Part shown: positions 9,213 to 19,690 of the stretch, piece by piece
Layout of the letters: each line of letters opens with the position of its first letter
How positions within the stretch are numbered: the first letter of the stretch is position 1
NCBI GenBank assembly: GCA_014380625.1
Contig: JACMJL010000033.1
Location: forward strand, 1 to 64,000
Length of the DNA stretch: 64,000 nt
Direction of reading: 5' to 3'
Source of the DNA: Clostridiaceae bacterium
GTDB lineage: Bacteria; Bacillota; Clostridia; Clostridiales; Clostridiaceae
The notes under the pieces: generated by a model
The model's input: the letters and a program-made list of their open reading frames with translations, nothing else
Told to the model about the DNA's origin: nothing
Database searches by the model: none
Made by a program: the position numbers and the translations under genes

Positions 9213-12200
9213 TTGAGAACAAAATTTAGAGTCGTTCTATCTATGTTTGTAATTGTAACTTTCTGCATTATGCTGCTTGGAAGTAATAAGAAGATTGCAG
9301 ATAATGGTAAAAGCGATTGGACATTATCATGGAGCGATGAATTTAATGGTACAAGCGTTGATACAACTAAATGGGATTACGATATTGGCAACGCCATTGT
9401 AGATAAGGACGGAAATAAGGTTACCGAGGGTTGGGGTAATAATGAATTAGAATATTATACTAAGTCTACCAAAAATGTAGGTGTTAAGGATGGCAAGTTG
9501 TCTGTAACAGCTTTAAAAGAGACCTCACCTGCACAATTCGGCAAAACTTTTAATTATACTTCAGGTAAAATAAAAACCTTAGGTAAGTTTTCTATGAAAT
9601 ATGGAAAACTTGATATAAAAGCAAAACTGCCTATTGGAAAAGGGTTATGGCCAGCAATATGGATGTTACCTGTAAAGGATGCTTATGGTGGATGGGCAGC
9701 TTCGGGAGAACTTGATATAGCAGAAGGCTGGGGGAGTAAACCTCAGACTGTTGCTGGAACAATCCATTATGGGGCTACTTGGCCAAATAATAAATATACT
9801 GGAAAAGAGTTCAATTTTCCAACAACTACCTCAGTAAATGAATTTCACAATTACGGTCTTGAATGGGAACCAGGCGAAATAAGATGGTATATTGATGGTG
9901 TATTATATCAGACACAAAACAATTGGAGTACAAAAGGTGTTGATAATGAACAAAAATACTCTTTCCCAGCACCCTATGACCAGGATTTTTATTTAATATT
10001 AAATCTGGCTGTAGGCGGTAATTTTGATGGAGATCCTATTGCAGAGACAAAATTCCCAACAGCTATGGAAGTTGATTATGTTAGAGCTTATAAGCTTACA
10101 GGTAGAGAATATAAAACTCCTGTTGAACCTAAAGTAACAATGGAACCATTACCTACAGGGGCAAAGGTAGCAACAGCAGATGGCAATTTACTAAGTAATA
10201 GTAACTTTACAGAACCAATCCAAGATAATCCAGAAGCAGCTCTAGACTTTTCAGATAAATGGAACTTTGTACATGTGTCTCAATTTGCAGGAAATGGAAC
10301 GCAATCTATAGATACTATTGATGGAAAGAAATATGCAAAGATAAGTGTTACTAATGCAGGATCACAAAATGTTTCAGTGCAACTCATTCAGCTTACAACA
10401 CTGGGAAAAGGAAGATATTACAAGGTGTCCTTTGATGCTAAAGCAGCTACAACCAGAAAAATTGGTATGAAGATGTCAGGTGGTGCAGAGGCAGGCTGGG
10501 GTGTTTATTCAGATATTTATGATTTTGCCTTAACGGATAAATTTCAACATTTTGAAAAGGTATTCCAGATGGCGGGGGCCTCTAATATTAAATCTCGTCT
10601 TGAATTTAATTTGGGTTCTGACACTAACGCTGTTTGGATTGGTAATGCAAGAGTTGAAGAGGTTAATGCACCTATTCAAAATTTTGATGCTTCAAAAACA
10701 CCATTTTCAGATGGGAACCATATTTATAATGGTACCTTTGATAAAGAAAGTATAGATCGTATGGCTTATTGGAATTTCAATGTAGCAACAGGAGCAGAAG
10801 CAACAGCAATTGTGCCAGAGGCTACAAGAGAATTGTTTGTTAAGGTAAGTAAGGGTGGAAAAGAGGCAAGCGCAATTACTTTAAATCAAAAGGGAATTCA
10901 ATTAGAGCAAAATACTGACTATAAATTAACCTTTAAGGCTAGAGCAAAATCAGCAAAAACGATTAAGGTAGGCTTCTTAAGTAAAGATGGTACAGTTAGT
11001 TATAATGAGGATAAGACAATAAATTTAACAAAGTCAATGGAGGAAAAAACCATTAGCTTTAAGATGAATAAACCTACGGATTCAGAAGCTCAGATAATAT
11101 TTAAACTTGGTGGGGATAACAATGATGTATATATGGATGATGTAACCTTAACCTCATCAATAAATTATTCATTAGTTGATATTTATCCGCTTAAAAATGG
11201 TGATTTTTCAAAAGGGTTAGAGTCATGGACACCATATCCTAACATAGGAGATGGTGCAGCTTCAACTATTACAGCAGTAAATGGAGCCGCTAAAATTTCA
11301 TTAACTGCACCAGGACCAAATCCTTATTCTGTAATGCTAAATCAAGAAAATTTTAAAGTTACTAAGGGAGTTCAATATAAAATAGCTTTTGATGTAAGCG
11401 CAACAGCAGAAAGAAGTATAGGAATAGTTATTGACAATGCAGCCTATTATCAATATTTAACTAAAAATGTAAAAGCCACTAGCGGAGTTACTCATTATGA
11501 GTTTACATTAATACAAGCAAAGGATGATACTGTTAGTTTGAAATTCTTATTAGGAAATGTTGATGCAACAGTACCAACCAAAGCGCATGATATAGTTATT
11601 GATAATGTAGTTTGTGAAGTTAAAGATGCACCTTTCAAGAGGTCTCCTACATTAACTAAGAGTGAAACTGATAATAAACTTACTAAACCTATAAATATTA
11701 CCTTTACTGATGACTTAGCTTGGCGAAATGCAATAACTTCTGTAAAGATTAATGATATTGCAATAGCAACAAATAGATATACAGTAGCAGCAGGTAAAAT
11801 TACTTTAGCTGCAGACAACTTTGCTACTATTGGTAATTATACTATTATGGTTGTAGCTAATGGATACGCCAATGCTACTTGTGTACAAGATATAAGAGCT
11901 AATGACAATTTAATAATCAGTAATGGAACTTTTGATGCTGATACAACTGGATGGTCAGTATATACAGGTGATGGTTCAAATGCTAGTGTAGCTTCAGCGG
12001 ATGGAAAGCTGAAAGTTAGTTTCCCTGATTATGCTGGTTGGAATAGATGGTCCACCCAAGTATATCAAGATACAATAAAGTTAGAAGCAGGAAAGAAATA
12101 TGTACTTAAGTTTGATGCCAGTTCAACAGTGGCAAGAGATGGCTGGGTGGAAATGAATAACATGGAACAACAAGTTTTAGCACTAACACCTACAACCAAA

Positions 12201-12791
12201 ACTTTTTCATATGAATTCACAGCTGCAAATACAATTTCTAATGGTAAACTAAATATCCTTTTAGGAACAAATAATCTTGATGGCACATTGTTTGCTAAGA
12301 ACCAAAGTGTCAATATTGATAATATTTCAATCACTGAAAAATCAATAGTAGTTGATAAAATAATTAGTAATGGTACTTTTGACGCTGATACAACTGGGTG
12401 GATGACATATACAGCTGATGGCTCAAATGCTAGTGTAGCTTCAGTGGATGGAAAGATGAAAGTTAATTTCCCTGATTATGCTGGCTGGAATAGGTGGTCC
12501 ACTCAAGTATACCAAGAAACAATAAAATTAGAAGCAGGAAAGAAATATGTACTAAAGTTTGATGCTAGCTCAACAGTGATAAGAGAGGCTTGGGTGGAAA
12601 TGAGTAACATGGACCAGCAAGTCTTAGCACTTACACCTGCAGCTCAAACCTTTACCTATGAATTCACTGCAGCGAATACAATTTCTAATGGAAAACTAAA
12701 TTTCCTTTTAGGAACAAATAACCTGGATGGGGCATTGTTTACCAAAAATCAAAGTGTAAGCATAGATAATGTCTCGATTACTGAAAAGTAA
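9213..12791 (+). CDS. Secreted glycoside hydrolase family 16 (beta-glucanase/laminarinase-like) with multiple carbohydrate-binding (CenC-like) modules
   Basis: WSDEFNGTSVDTTKWDYDIG...GWGNNELEYYT; GLWPAIWMLP; active site ASGELDIAEGWG; C-terminal NGTFDADTTGW... modules; N-terminal signal segment. Confidence 0.93.
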   Translation: MRTKFRVVLSMFVIVTFCIMLLGSNKKIADNGKSDWTLSWSDEFNGTSVDTTKWDYDIGNAIVDKDGNKVTEGWGNNELEYYTKSTKNVGVKDGKLSVTALKETSPAQFGKTFNYTSGKIKTLGKFSMKYGKLDIKAKLPIGKGLWPAIWMLPVKDAYGGWAASGELDIAEGWGSKPQTVAGTIHYGATWPNNKYTGKEFNFPTTTSVNEFHNYGLEWEPGEIRWYIDGVLYQTQNNWSTKGVDNEQKYSFPAPYDQDFYLILNLAVGGNFDGDPIAETKFPTAMEVDYVRAYKLTGREYKTPVEPKVTMEPLPTGAKVATADGNLLSNSNFTEPIQDNPEAALDFSDKWNFVHVSQFAGNGTQSIDTIDGKKYAKISVTNAGSQNVSVQLIQLTTLGKGRYYKVSFDAKAATTRKIGMKMSGGAEAGWGVYSDIYDFALTDKFQHFEKVFQMAGASNIKSRLEFNLGSDTNAVWIGNARVEEVNAPIQNFDASKTPFSDGNHIYNGTFDKESIDRMAYWNFNVATGAEATAIVPEATRELFVKVSKGGKEASAITLNQKGIQLEQNTDYKLTFKARAKSAKTIKVGFLSKDGTVSYNEDKTINLTKSMEEKTISFKMNKPTDSEAQIIFKLGGDNNDVYMDDVTLTSSINYSLVDIYPLKNGDFSKGLESWTPYPNIGDGAASTITAVNGAAKISLTAPGPNPYSVMLNQENFKVTKGVQYKIAFDVSATAERSIGIVIDNAAYYQYLTKNVKATSGVTHYEFTLIQAKDDTVSLKFLLGNVDATVPTKAHDIVIDNVVCEVKDAPFKRSPTLTKSETDNKLTKPINITFTDDLAWRNAITSVKINDIAIATNRYTVAAGKITLAADNFATIGNYTIMVVANGYANATCVQDIRANDNLIISNGTFDADTTGWSVYTGDGSNASVASADGKLKVSFPDYAGWNRWSTQVYQDTIKLEAGKKYVLKFDASSTVARDGWVEMNNMEQQVLALTPTTKTFSYEFTAANTISNGKLNILLGTNNLDGTLFAKNQSVNIDNISITEKSIVVDKIISNGTFDADTTGWMTYTADGSNASVASVDGKMKVNFPDYAGWNRWSTQVYQETIKLEAGKKYVLKFDASSTVIREAWVEMSNMDQQVLALTPAAQTFTYEFTAANTISNGKLNFLLGTNNLDGALFTKNQSVSIDNVSITEK
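11912..12788 (+). repeat. Tandem duplication of the last two CBM-like modules of the GH16 protein
   Basis: Units about 11912-12342 and 12360-12788 encode near-identical SNGTFDADTTGW...YAGWNRWSTQVYQ(D/E)TIKLEAGKKYVLKFDASSTV...NNLDG(T/A)LF(A/T)KNQSV(N/S)IDN(I/V)SITEK. Confidence 0.9.
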
Positions 12792-12860
12792 TGTGGAGAT
12801 GGGTCAATTGTCTGAATTAAGAAATCTCCTAGATAGTTATTTAGCTTTCTAAATATAAAA

Positions 12861-12904
12861 GGGACTATTTCAAAATAATTATTTTTATTTTGAGATAGTC
12901 CCTT
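12861..12904. repeat. GGGACT-type hairpin repeat, copy A (terminator-like)
   Basis: GGGACTATTTCAAAATAATT...ATTTTGAGATAGTCCC preceded by CTAAATATAAAA. Confidence 0.8.
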
Positions 12905-12984
12905 TAAATTTTTTGTTTGAAAAAGTTAATTTAGATAAATTTATGGTAAAATTATAAGTACCTTATATATTTAGGAGGTATTAT

Positions 12985-13779
12985 ATGAATCTTATAAAGG
13001 AAGAGTTTTTTAAAAGGTGTCATCTGTCAGAAGAGGATATTATCAAAAATCAGATAAATTGGGATGATTTAAATTACATATACATTGATTATAGTAAGTA
13101 TAAGAGTAGTTGTGAAAGTCAAGCTGACTTTATAGCAACTACCCTTAGAACTCATAAAAAAATTCATTCGGTGAAGTCTAGGGTAAAAGATTCTGAAAGG
13201 TTAATAGAAAAAATTATTAGGAAGACACCTAGCAGAAAAGAAAAGTATGGATCCAAGTTTCAATTTTCTATTGAGAATTATAAAGAAGAAATAAATGATT
13301 TAATCGGAATTAGAGCAATTCACATTTTTAAAGAGGAATGGGAAGATATACACAATTTTATTTGTAGCACATGGAAGGTTATTGAGATCACTGCTAATGT
13401 TAGAGAAGGTGATGATACCCAAAGGTTTGAAGAACTTGATATTCAAATTCACTCTAGAAAATCTGGATATAGATCAGTGCATTATTTAATAGAATTTTTT
13501 CCTACAAGCCAAAGAGTTATAACAGAAATTCAGGTTAGAACAATATTTGAAGAAGGTTATGGGGAAATTGATCATCAACTTCGATATTCTCACAGTGAAA
13601 TCCCAGAGATACTGGCTTTAAATCTTTTGCTATTTAATCGTCTAGCGGGGAGTGCAGATGAAATGGCATCCCTCATTAATGTTTTAAATAGAGATCTAAC
13701 TGAAATAGAAGAGAAATACGAGAAGATAATAGACTTGAAGGATAAAGAGATTAGGAAACTAAAGGGAGAAATTTGTTGA
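12985..13779 (+). CDS. RelA/SpoT nucleotidyltransferase-domain protein (GTP pyrophosphokinase-like)
   Basis: KVHSVKSRVKDSERLIEKI-like region, NDLIGIRAIHIF, SGYRSVHYLIEF, ITEIQVRTIFEEGYGEIDHQLRY. Confidence 0.85.
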   Translation: MNLIKEEFFKRCHLSEEDIIKNQINWDDLNYIYIDYSKYKSSCESQADFIATTLRTHKKIHSVKSRVKDSERLIEKIIRKTPSRKEKYGSKFQFSIENYKEEINDLIGIRAIHIFKEEWEDIHNFICSTWKVIEITANVREGDDTQRFEELDIQIHSRKSGYRSVHYLIEFFPTSQRVITEIQVRTIFEEGYGEIDHQLRYSHSEIPEILALNLLLFNRLAGSADEMASLINVLNRDLTEIEEKYEKIIDLKDKEIRKLKGEIC

Positions 13780-13885
13780 AAGTATTAATAAGCCCTTGTC
13801 ATGTATAAATAAGTGGTGCTAAAATTAATATGGGGAGAATCAACAAAATTCTAAAATTTTCAACAAAGGATGGGGATTTTTAACA

Positions 13886-16198
13886 ATGAATAAATTATTG
13901 CGAAATAGAAGAAGAACTATAGGTGTTTTAATTAATTCTGTTGATGGTTTTTATCAATCGCCTATTTGGAGAGGAATAAAAAAAGTTGCAGAAGAAAGAA
14001 ATTTTGATGTGCTTTTTTTTGCTGGAGGAGCTCTAGAATCCACAGTTGGAGATGAGGCGCAGCAGAATGTTATTTATGATTTAGTTAATACAGATAAACT
14101 GGATGGATTAATTGTATGCTCAGGATTATTATTAAATTATATTGGCTTAGATAAATTTGTAGAATTTATAGAAAGGTATAGAGATATACCTATGGTTAGT
14201 ATTGGAATAGATATTAAAGATATTCCTAGTGTGGTTTTTGACAATAGAAAATATATGCATTTAATGGTTAACCACTTAATTGATCATCATAATTATTCGA
14301 AAATAGCATTTATAACAGGAACCTCTTTAAATCCTGATGCGGTTATGAGGCTTGAAGGATATAAAGATGCTTTAAAGGAACATAATATGATTTTTGATAA
14401 GGAGTTAGTTGTTGAAGGTGATTTTCATGAATTATCAGCGGCTAAGGCTATAGATGAACTTATGGTGCATAGGAATATGAAACCAGAGGTTATAGTGGCT
14501 TCAAATGATGAAATGGCAATTGAAGCATTTTATCGTTTGAAACAGATGGGAATTGAAGTAGGAGAACATATAGCCTTAACTGGATTTGATAATGTTGAAA
14601 CAGTAAGGTCTTTCTATTCCGCTTTTACCACTATCGAGCAACCTATTTTTGAAATGGCTTCAGAAGCAGCTAAGTTTATAGATTTAATTTTAGATGGGGA
14701 GCATGTGCCTCAATGTACTTATTTAGACGGGAAATTAATAATAAGAGAGTCTTGTGGTTGTTGCAATATCTTAAAAAATAAAACACCAATAATATTAAAG
14801 GGGAGTTTGAAGGAGGTTACTTCATATTATAAAGAATGTGAAGAACTTGAAAATTACTTAATTAAAGAACAATACAATATATTAGATTTAATAATAAGGG
14901 AACTTGGGCTACCAAAGGTTGAGTTAGTAGAGTATGAGAGAAGTATTATTAACTTATTAAATTCATTTATAAGAGATATGAAAATAAAAAAAACAGAAGG
15001 GGAGTTTATAAAAGAGCTTAAAGAAATTTTATTTCATTCGATTTTTGTAAAAAAACTTGATTACTCTTGGAATGAAGCACTTTATTCTATGAGAAATCTT
15101 GTGATTTCTGTTATAACTAATTATGAAGCCTTAAGGATAGCCGATGAAATATTTTATTTGTCTAGTTTTTTAATAGGAAATGTTTTACGTAAAAGAGAAT
15201 CCATACAGCAATATAATTTTAAAAGAATGTATATAGGTACAAGGGACATAATGCGAGAATTTAACTTTGTACGAAGTGTTGAGGAATTAACTAAGGTTAT
15301 TAGAGCTGCAATGTTCTGGTATGGGATTAAGCAATGTTACTTATGTGTTTATGATAGTCCTACAACTAGTTTGTGTGAAGCTAATTTTAAACTACCTTCA
15401 AAGGCTAAGCTGATTTTAGGATATAACGAAGGGACGTTGGCAGAGATACAGTATGTAGACACATTAGACATACTACCTGAGCAGTTTATTTATCAAGAAA
15501 AAAGGAATGATCTGATTTTCTTTCCTTTAGTTACAGGCAAAGATTATTTTGGTTATATCGCTTGGGATATGAATGCAGTAGATGAATTTGTTTATGAGAA
15601 CTTTAGGGAGCAAATTGGGAATACCTTAAAGATTCAAAGGCTGTTTGATGAACGCATAAAAGCAGAAGAACAACTAAATTTAGCTGTTATTGAACTTGAA
15701 AAGAGTAATGGGGATTTAAAAAACAGATATGTAGTTGATGAATTAACAGGTATATTGAATAGAAGAGGATTTTATATGCATGGCGGTAACCTATATAAGT
15801 CAGCTGCTTTAACTGGTGGTAAAGCTATTATGTGTTTTGGAGACATGGATGGTTTAAAGAAAATCAATGATACTTATGGTCACAAAGAAGGGGATGAAGC
15901 CATATTAGTGACAGCCTTGCTAATTAAGGAATCCTTTGGAGTAGATGATGTAGTAGCCCGTATTGGGGGAGATGAATTTACCATAATTGCAGCAAATAAG
16001 TCTACTAAAGATGAGATTAATGCAATTGTTCAACGTATTAAGTCTAATTTTGATAGATATAATACAGCTTCAAAAAAACCATATAAGTTAGCTATAAGCT
16101 TAGGGTTTTCAGTCTATTCTCCAGATCAGAAGTTTACCTTTGAAGAACTAATTCAAGATGCGGATAAGCAACTTTACGAACAAAAAAAGAAAAGATGA
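13886..16198 (+). CDS. LacI-type periplasmic-binding-fold sensor fused to GGDEF diguanylate cyclase
   Basis: N-term IGVLINSVDGFYQSPIWRGIKKVAEER...EVIVASNDEMAIEAFYRLKQMGIEVGEHIALTGFDN without HTH; C-term VDELTGILNRRGF...MCFGDMDGLKKINDTYGHKEGDEAI...VARIGGDEFTIIA. Confidence 0.9.
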   Translation: MNKLLRNRRRTIGVLINSVDGFYQSPIWRGIKKVAEERNFDVLFFAGGALESTVGDEAQQNVIYDLVNTDKLDGLIVCSGLLLNYIGLDKFVEFIERYRDIPMVSIGIDIKDIPSVVFDNRKYMHLMVNHLIDHHNYSKIAFITGTSLNPDAVMRLEGYKDALKEHNMIFDKELVVEGDFHELSAAKAIDELMVHRNMKPEVIVASNDEMAIEAFYRLKQMGIEVGEHIALTGFDNVETVRSFYSAFTTIEQPIFEMASEAAKFIDLILDGEHVPQCTYLDGKLIIRESCGCCNILKNKTPIILKGSLKEVTSYYKECEELENYLIKEQYNILDLIIRELGLPKVELVEYERSIINLLNSFIRDMKIKKTEGEFIKELKEILFHSIFVKKLDYSWNEALYSMRNLVISVITNYEALRIADEIFYLSSFLIGNVLRKRESIQQYNFKRMYIGTRDIMREFNFVRSVEELTKVIRAAMFWYGIKQCYLCVYDSPTTSLCEANFKLPSKAKLILGYNEGTLAEIQYVDTLDILPEQFIYQEKRNDLIFFPLVTGKDYFGYIAWDMNAVDEFVYENFREQIGNTLKIQRLFDERIKAEEQLNLAVIELEKSNGDLKNRYVVDELTGILNRRGFYMHGGNLYKSAALTGGKAIMCFGDMDGLKKINDTYGHKEGDEAILVTALLIKESFGVDDVVARIGGDEFTIIAANKSTKDEINAIVQRIKSNFDRYNTASKKPYKLAISLGFSVYSPDQKFTFEELIQDADKQLYEQKKKR

Positions 16199-16213
16199 AA
16201 AGATGCCTTAAGT

Positions 16214-16257
16214 GAGGCTACCCCAAAATAATTAATTATTTTGGGATAGCCTCTTTT
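16214..16257 (+). terminator. Rho-independent terminator
   Basis: GAGGCTACCCCAAAATAATTAATTATTTTGGGATAGCCTC followed by T-tract. Confidence 0.85.
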
Positions 16258-16363
16258 TTATTGCCATAAATCCTTAATTGTAATAATTTATATGTTTATA
16301 ATAGGCTAATCTGTGGAATACTAAAAAATCAGCAATTTATATATGAATATTAGGAGGTAAAAA

Positions 16364-19300
16364 ATGAAGATATTAAAAAAACTATTGCTTAAAAAAAGCT
16401 GGATTGCCTGTATTATTTGCATTAATATTATTAGTATAAACATGCCAGCTACGGTACATTCAGAGGTAACGACAACTTTAAGTCTAGGACAAACGTATAG
16501 TGGCTTTAGGTTAATGTCGGAGAAACCTTTAGCAGAAATTAATTCCACTGCTATGGTATTTCAGCATATTAAAAGTGGAGCTCGTCTTTTGTATTTAAAA
16601 AATGAGGATCAAAATAAAGTCTTTTCTATTAATTTTTACACGCCACCCTCTGACGATAAAGGGGTAAATCATGTTATTGAGCACTCAGTACTGTATGGTT
16701 CAGAAAAATATCCCGTGAAGTCACCACTTATGCAGATTATGAAGGATTCGGTAAGCAATTATGCTAATGCAATAACCTTTAATGATAGAACTGAATATCC
16801 TTTTGCTACTAATAATTCTAAAGATTTTAGAAATCTTATGGGAATATATATGGATGCAGTCTTTTGTCCTAACTTTAGAAAAGATTCTAAAATATTTTCT
16901 CAAGAAGGATGGCACTATGATTTAGCCACTAAGGATGCTGATTTAACCTATAATGGAGTCGTCTATAATGAGATGAAGGGTAATTATTCTTCACCAGAGG
17001 TAATATTGCAAGATGCTATAATGAAATCTCTTTTCCCGGATACCTTATATAGATTTGAAGCTGGTGGGGACCCACAAGCCATTCCACAATTAACTCGGGA
17101 TAAAACATTAGAAACTTATTATAAATATTATACACCTTCCAATAGTTATATATATTTATATGGAAAACTTGATATTCTTGACAATTTAAAGTTTTTAGAT
17201 GGTAGCTATTTAGGTAAGTTTCATAAGAAAGAGGTAATTACAACTATAGAAGTACAAAAGCCTTTTTTTCAAAGACAGGAAAAAGATGCTGAATATTCAG
17301 TGCCAATTGGCTCAGATACTAAGAATAAATCTTATTTATCTTTAAACTATGCAGTTAATATAAATAAAAATATGGATGATATGTTAGGGTTACAATTGCT
17401 TAATTTAATGCTATTTGCCTCGGATACTTCACCAATTAGTAATGCAATAATACAAAGTGGGTTAGGGTCTTCAGTACAGAGTAATCTAAATACTAATTTG
17501 GCAGAGCCGGTATTTCAGATAACTGTCAATGGCGCTGAAGCTACTAATAAAGATAAATTTCTACAGTTTATGGATTTGAACTTAGCTGGTATTGTAAAAA
17601 ATGGAATTGATAAGCAAACCATAACCTCTGTTTTCAATCTTGCAGAAACTTCTATTAGAGCACAAAAGACAGTAGGTAATAAGGGTTTAGGCTATGGAGA
17701 GAATGCTATAGCTGGGTGGATGTACACCGGAGACCCTACAACATACTTAGGCTTTGAGGAAAATCTAGCTAATATTAAGAAATCAATAGATACAGGGTAT
17801 TTTCAAAAATTAGTGCAAAAGTATTTTATAGATAATAAACATTCTTCCTTGATAGTTTTTAAGCCTAAGGTTGGACTTCAGGAAGAAATGGATGCTAAGG
17901 TAAAAAAGAGTTTAGCTGATTATAAGTCAAAACTTTCTGCAAAAGATATCGATGAGTTAGTAAAGCAAACCAAGGATTTAAAAACCTGGCAGGATACTCC
18001 GGATTCAAAAAAGGCTTTGTCAGCCATACCAACACTTTTACTTTCAGACATAAATACTAATACAGAAAAAACACCTCAAATTGAAAAAAAGATAGATAAG
18101 GTTAAGATTTTAGAACACCCACTGTATACAAATAAAGTAGCTTATATGAATATGTATTTTGATACCTCTACAGTACCTCAAGATAAACTTCAATATCTAT
18201 ACTTATTGTCTAATATAATTGGGAGAATAGATACAGATAAACACAATGCTACTGAAGTTTATAATGAGTTATTAAATGTTGGAGGCTTGTGCTTTACACC
18301 TTCTGTAATACCTAAATTTAAGGACAATACAGTTTATTATCCTAAGTTTGTTGTATCTTGTAGTACCCTTACAGATAATTTACCCAATGCTATTAATGTG
18401 ATAAGTGAATTAATAAATAATAGTAAGATGGATAATAAGGCACAATTAAAGAATCTGGTAAGATCAATAAAGGATAGCCTAGTAGGATCTATAATAAACA
18501 CACCAAATAGTGTTTCCAATACCCGAATTCAATCCTATTTATCTCCACTTGGTCAATATAATGAAACCGGAGACTTGCAATTTTACAAATTTATATTAGA
18601 CCTAGATGCAAATTTTGATTTTAAAGCTGAAGAAGTGATTAATAATTTAAAAGCTGTATCTGGTTTGGTATTTAATAAGGAAAATCTTATTGTAGGAGTT
18701 ACGATAGATCCAGACCAATATAATAAATTCGAACAAAGCTTAGCCACTTTGCTAAGTCAAATACCTAATAGAAAACTTAAAGTTTATAATTATAAATTTA
18801 ACAATACAACTAAAAATGAAGGGTTAATGCTCCCAAGCCAAGTACAGTATATAGCAAAGGGTTACGATATAAATAAACTAGGTTATAAATATAATGGAGC
18901 CATGGAAGTCTTAGGGAAGATACTTACAACAGAATACTTAATGAATGAAGTTAGAGAAAAAGGAGGGGCTTACGGAGCTTCATTTTCAATATCGCCCCAG
19001 GGAACGGCTATGTTTTCCTCCTATCGTGATCCTAACCTTAAAGAAACTTTAAAGATCTTTGATAAGTCAGGGGATTTTTTAAGAAAATTTAAGGCTGACG
19101 ATACTCAGATGACTAGCTACATCTTAGGCTTAATAAATTCTAAAGACACATTACTAGATCCTAGTACTAAGGGCGCTATAGAAGACTATGGATACATATC
19201 TGGTAAAGTAGAGCAGGACTCAACTAAAATATTTAATGAGATAATTAATACTAAGGCTGAAGATATAAGAGCTTATGCGCCTATGATGGAAGCCATAGCA

Positions 19301-19408
19301 AAACAAAACATTTATTGCGTAGTCGGTGGCAACGAAAGACTTCAGCAAAACAAGAGCTTATTTACTAAGATAATAGATGTTTTAACTGCAGGGATTTCTT
19401 ATAACTAG
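16364..19408 (+). CDS. Secreted insulinase-family (M16C, presequence-protease-like) metallopeptidase
   Basis: Signal-like N-terminus; inverted zinc motif GVNHVIEHSVLYGS (HxxEH), NALTFNDRTEYPFA-like region, GVVYNEMKG; M16C size. Confidence 0.9.
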   Translation: MKILKKLLLKKSWIACIICINIISINMPATVHSEVTTTLSLGQTYSGFRLMSEKPLAEINSTAMVFQHIKSGARLLYLKNEDQNKVFSINFYTPPSDDKGVNHVIEHSVLYGSEKYPVKSPLMQIMKDSVSNYANAITFNDRTEYPFATNNSKDFRNLMGIYMDAVFCPNFRKDSKIFSQEGWHYDLATKDADLTYNGVVYNEMKGNYSSPEVILQDAIMKSLFPDTLYRFEAGGDPQAIPQLTRDKTLETYYKYYTPSNSYIYLYGKLDILDNLKFLDGSYLGKFHKKEVITTIEVQKPFFQRQEKDAEYSVPIGSDTKNKSYLSLNYAVNINKNMDDMLGLQLLNLMLFASDTSPISNAIIQSGLGSSVQSNLNTNLAEPVFQITVNGAEATNKDKFLQFMDLNLAGIVKNGIDKQTITSVFNLAETSIRAQKTVGNKGLGYGENAIAGWMYTGDPTTYLGFEENLANIKKSIDTGYFQKLVQKYFIDNKHSSLIVFKPKVGLQEEMDAKVKKSLADYKSKLSAKDIDELVKQTKDLKTWQDTPDSKKALSAIPTLLLSDINTNTEKTPQIEKKIDKVKILEHPLYTNKVAYMNMYFDTSTVPQDKLQYLYLLSNIIGRIDTDKHNATEVYNELLNVGGLCFTPSVIPKFKDNTVYYPKFVVSCSTLTDNLPNAINVISELINNSKMDNKAQLKNLVRSIKDSLVGSIINTPNSVSNTRIQSYLSPLGQYNETGDLQFYKFILDLDANFDFKAEEVINNLKAVSGLVFNKENLIVGVTIDPDQYNKFEQSLATLLSQIPNRKLKVYNYKFNNTTKNEGLMLPSQVQYIAKGYDINKLGYKYNGAMEVLGKILTTEYLMNEVREKGGAYGASFSISPQGTAMFSSYRDPNLKETLKIFDKSGDFLRKFKADDTQMTSYILGLINSKDTLLDPSTKGAIEDYGYISGKVEQDSTKIFNEIINTKAEDIRAYAPMMEAIAKQNIYCVVGGNERLQQNKSLFTKIIDVLTAGISYN

Positions 19409-19569
19409 ACATATTGAGGGATAGATTGAGGTAGTAATGTTTACTTGTTAACAGAAAGTTAATAGTAATAGTGTTGATTAACTAACAATAATTGTTTATA
19501 ATTATAAGTATAAATCTATCCCCAATAGATATAGATATGAAAGACATAGATTTCCCAAACCCCTTGTGT

Positions 19570-19600
19570 GCACCGTCTCTAGGCGGTGCATTTTTATTCT
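19570..19600 (+). terminator. Rho-independent terminator
   Basis: TGCACCGTCTCTAGGCGGTGCATTTTTATT. Confidence 0.75.
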
Positions 19601-19690
19601 AGTCCAAAAGCATGAATACTATGATATACTGAGGTAAGGCATTTTTGTTTTAAATGCTAAATAAATAATAAGCTGTTCTGAAAGGTAGTA

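Noticed and set aside
13780-13885. Possible c-di-GMP riboswitch upstream of the GGDEF fusion
   Set aside because: No GEMM consensus elements recognised; only AT-rich sequence with short repeats (CAACAAA).
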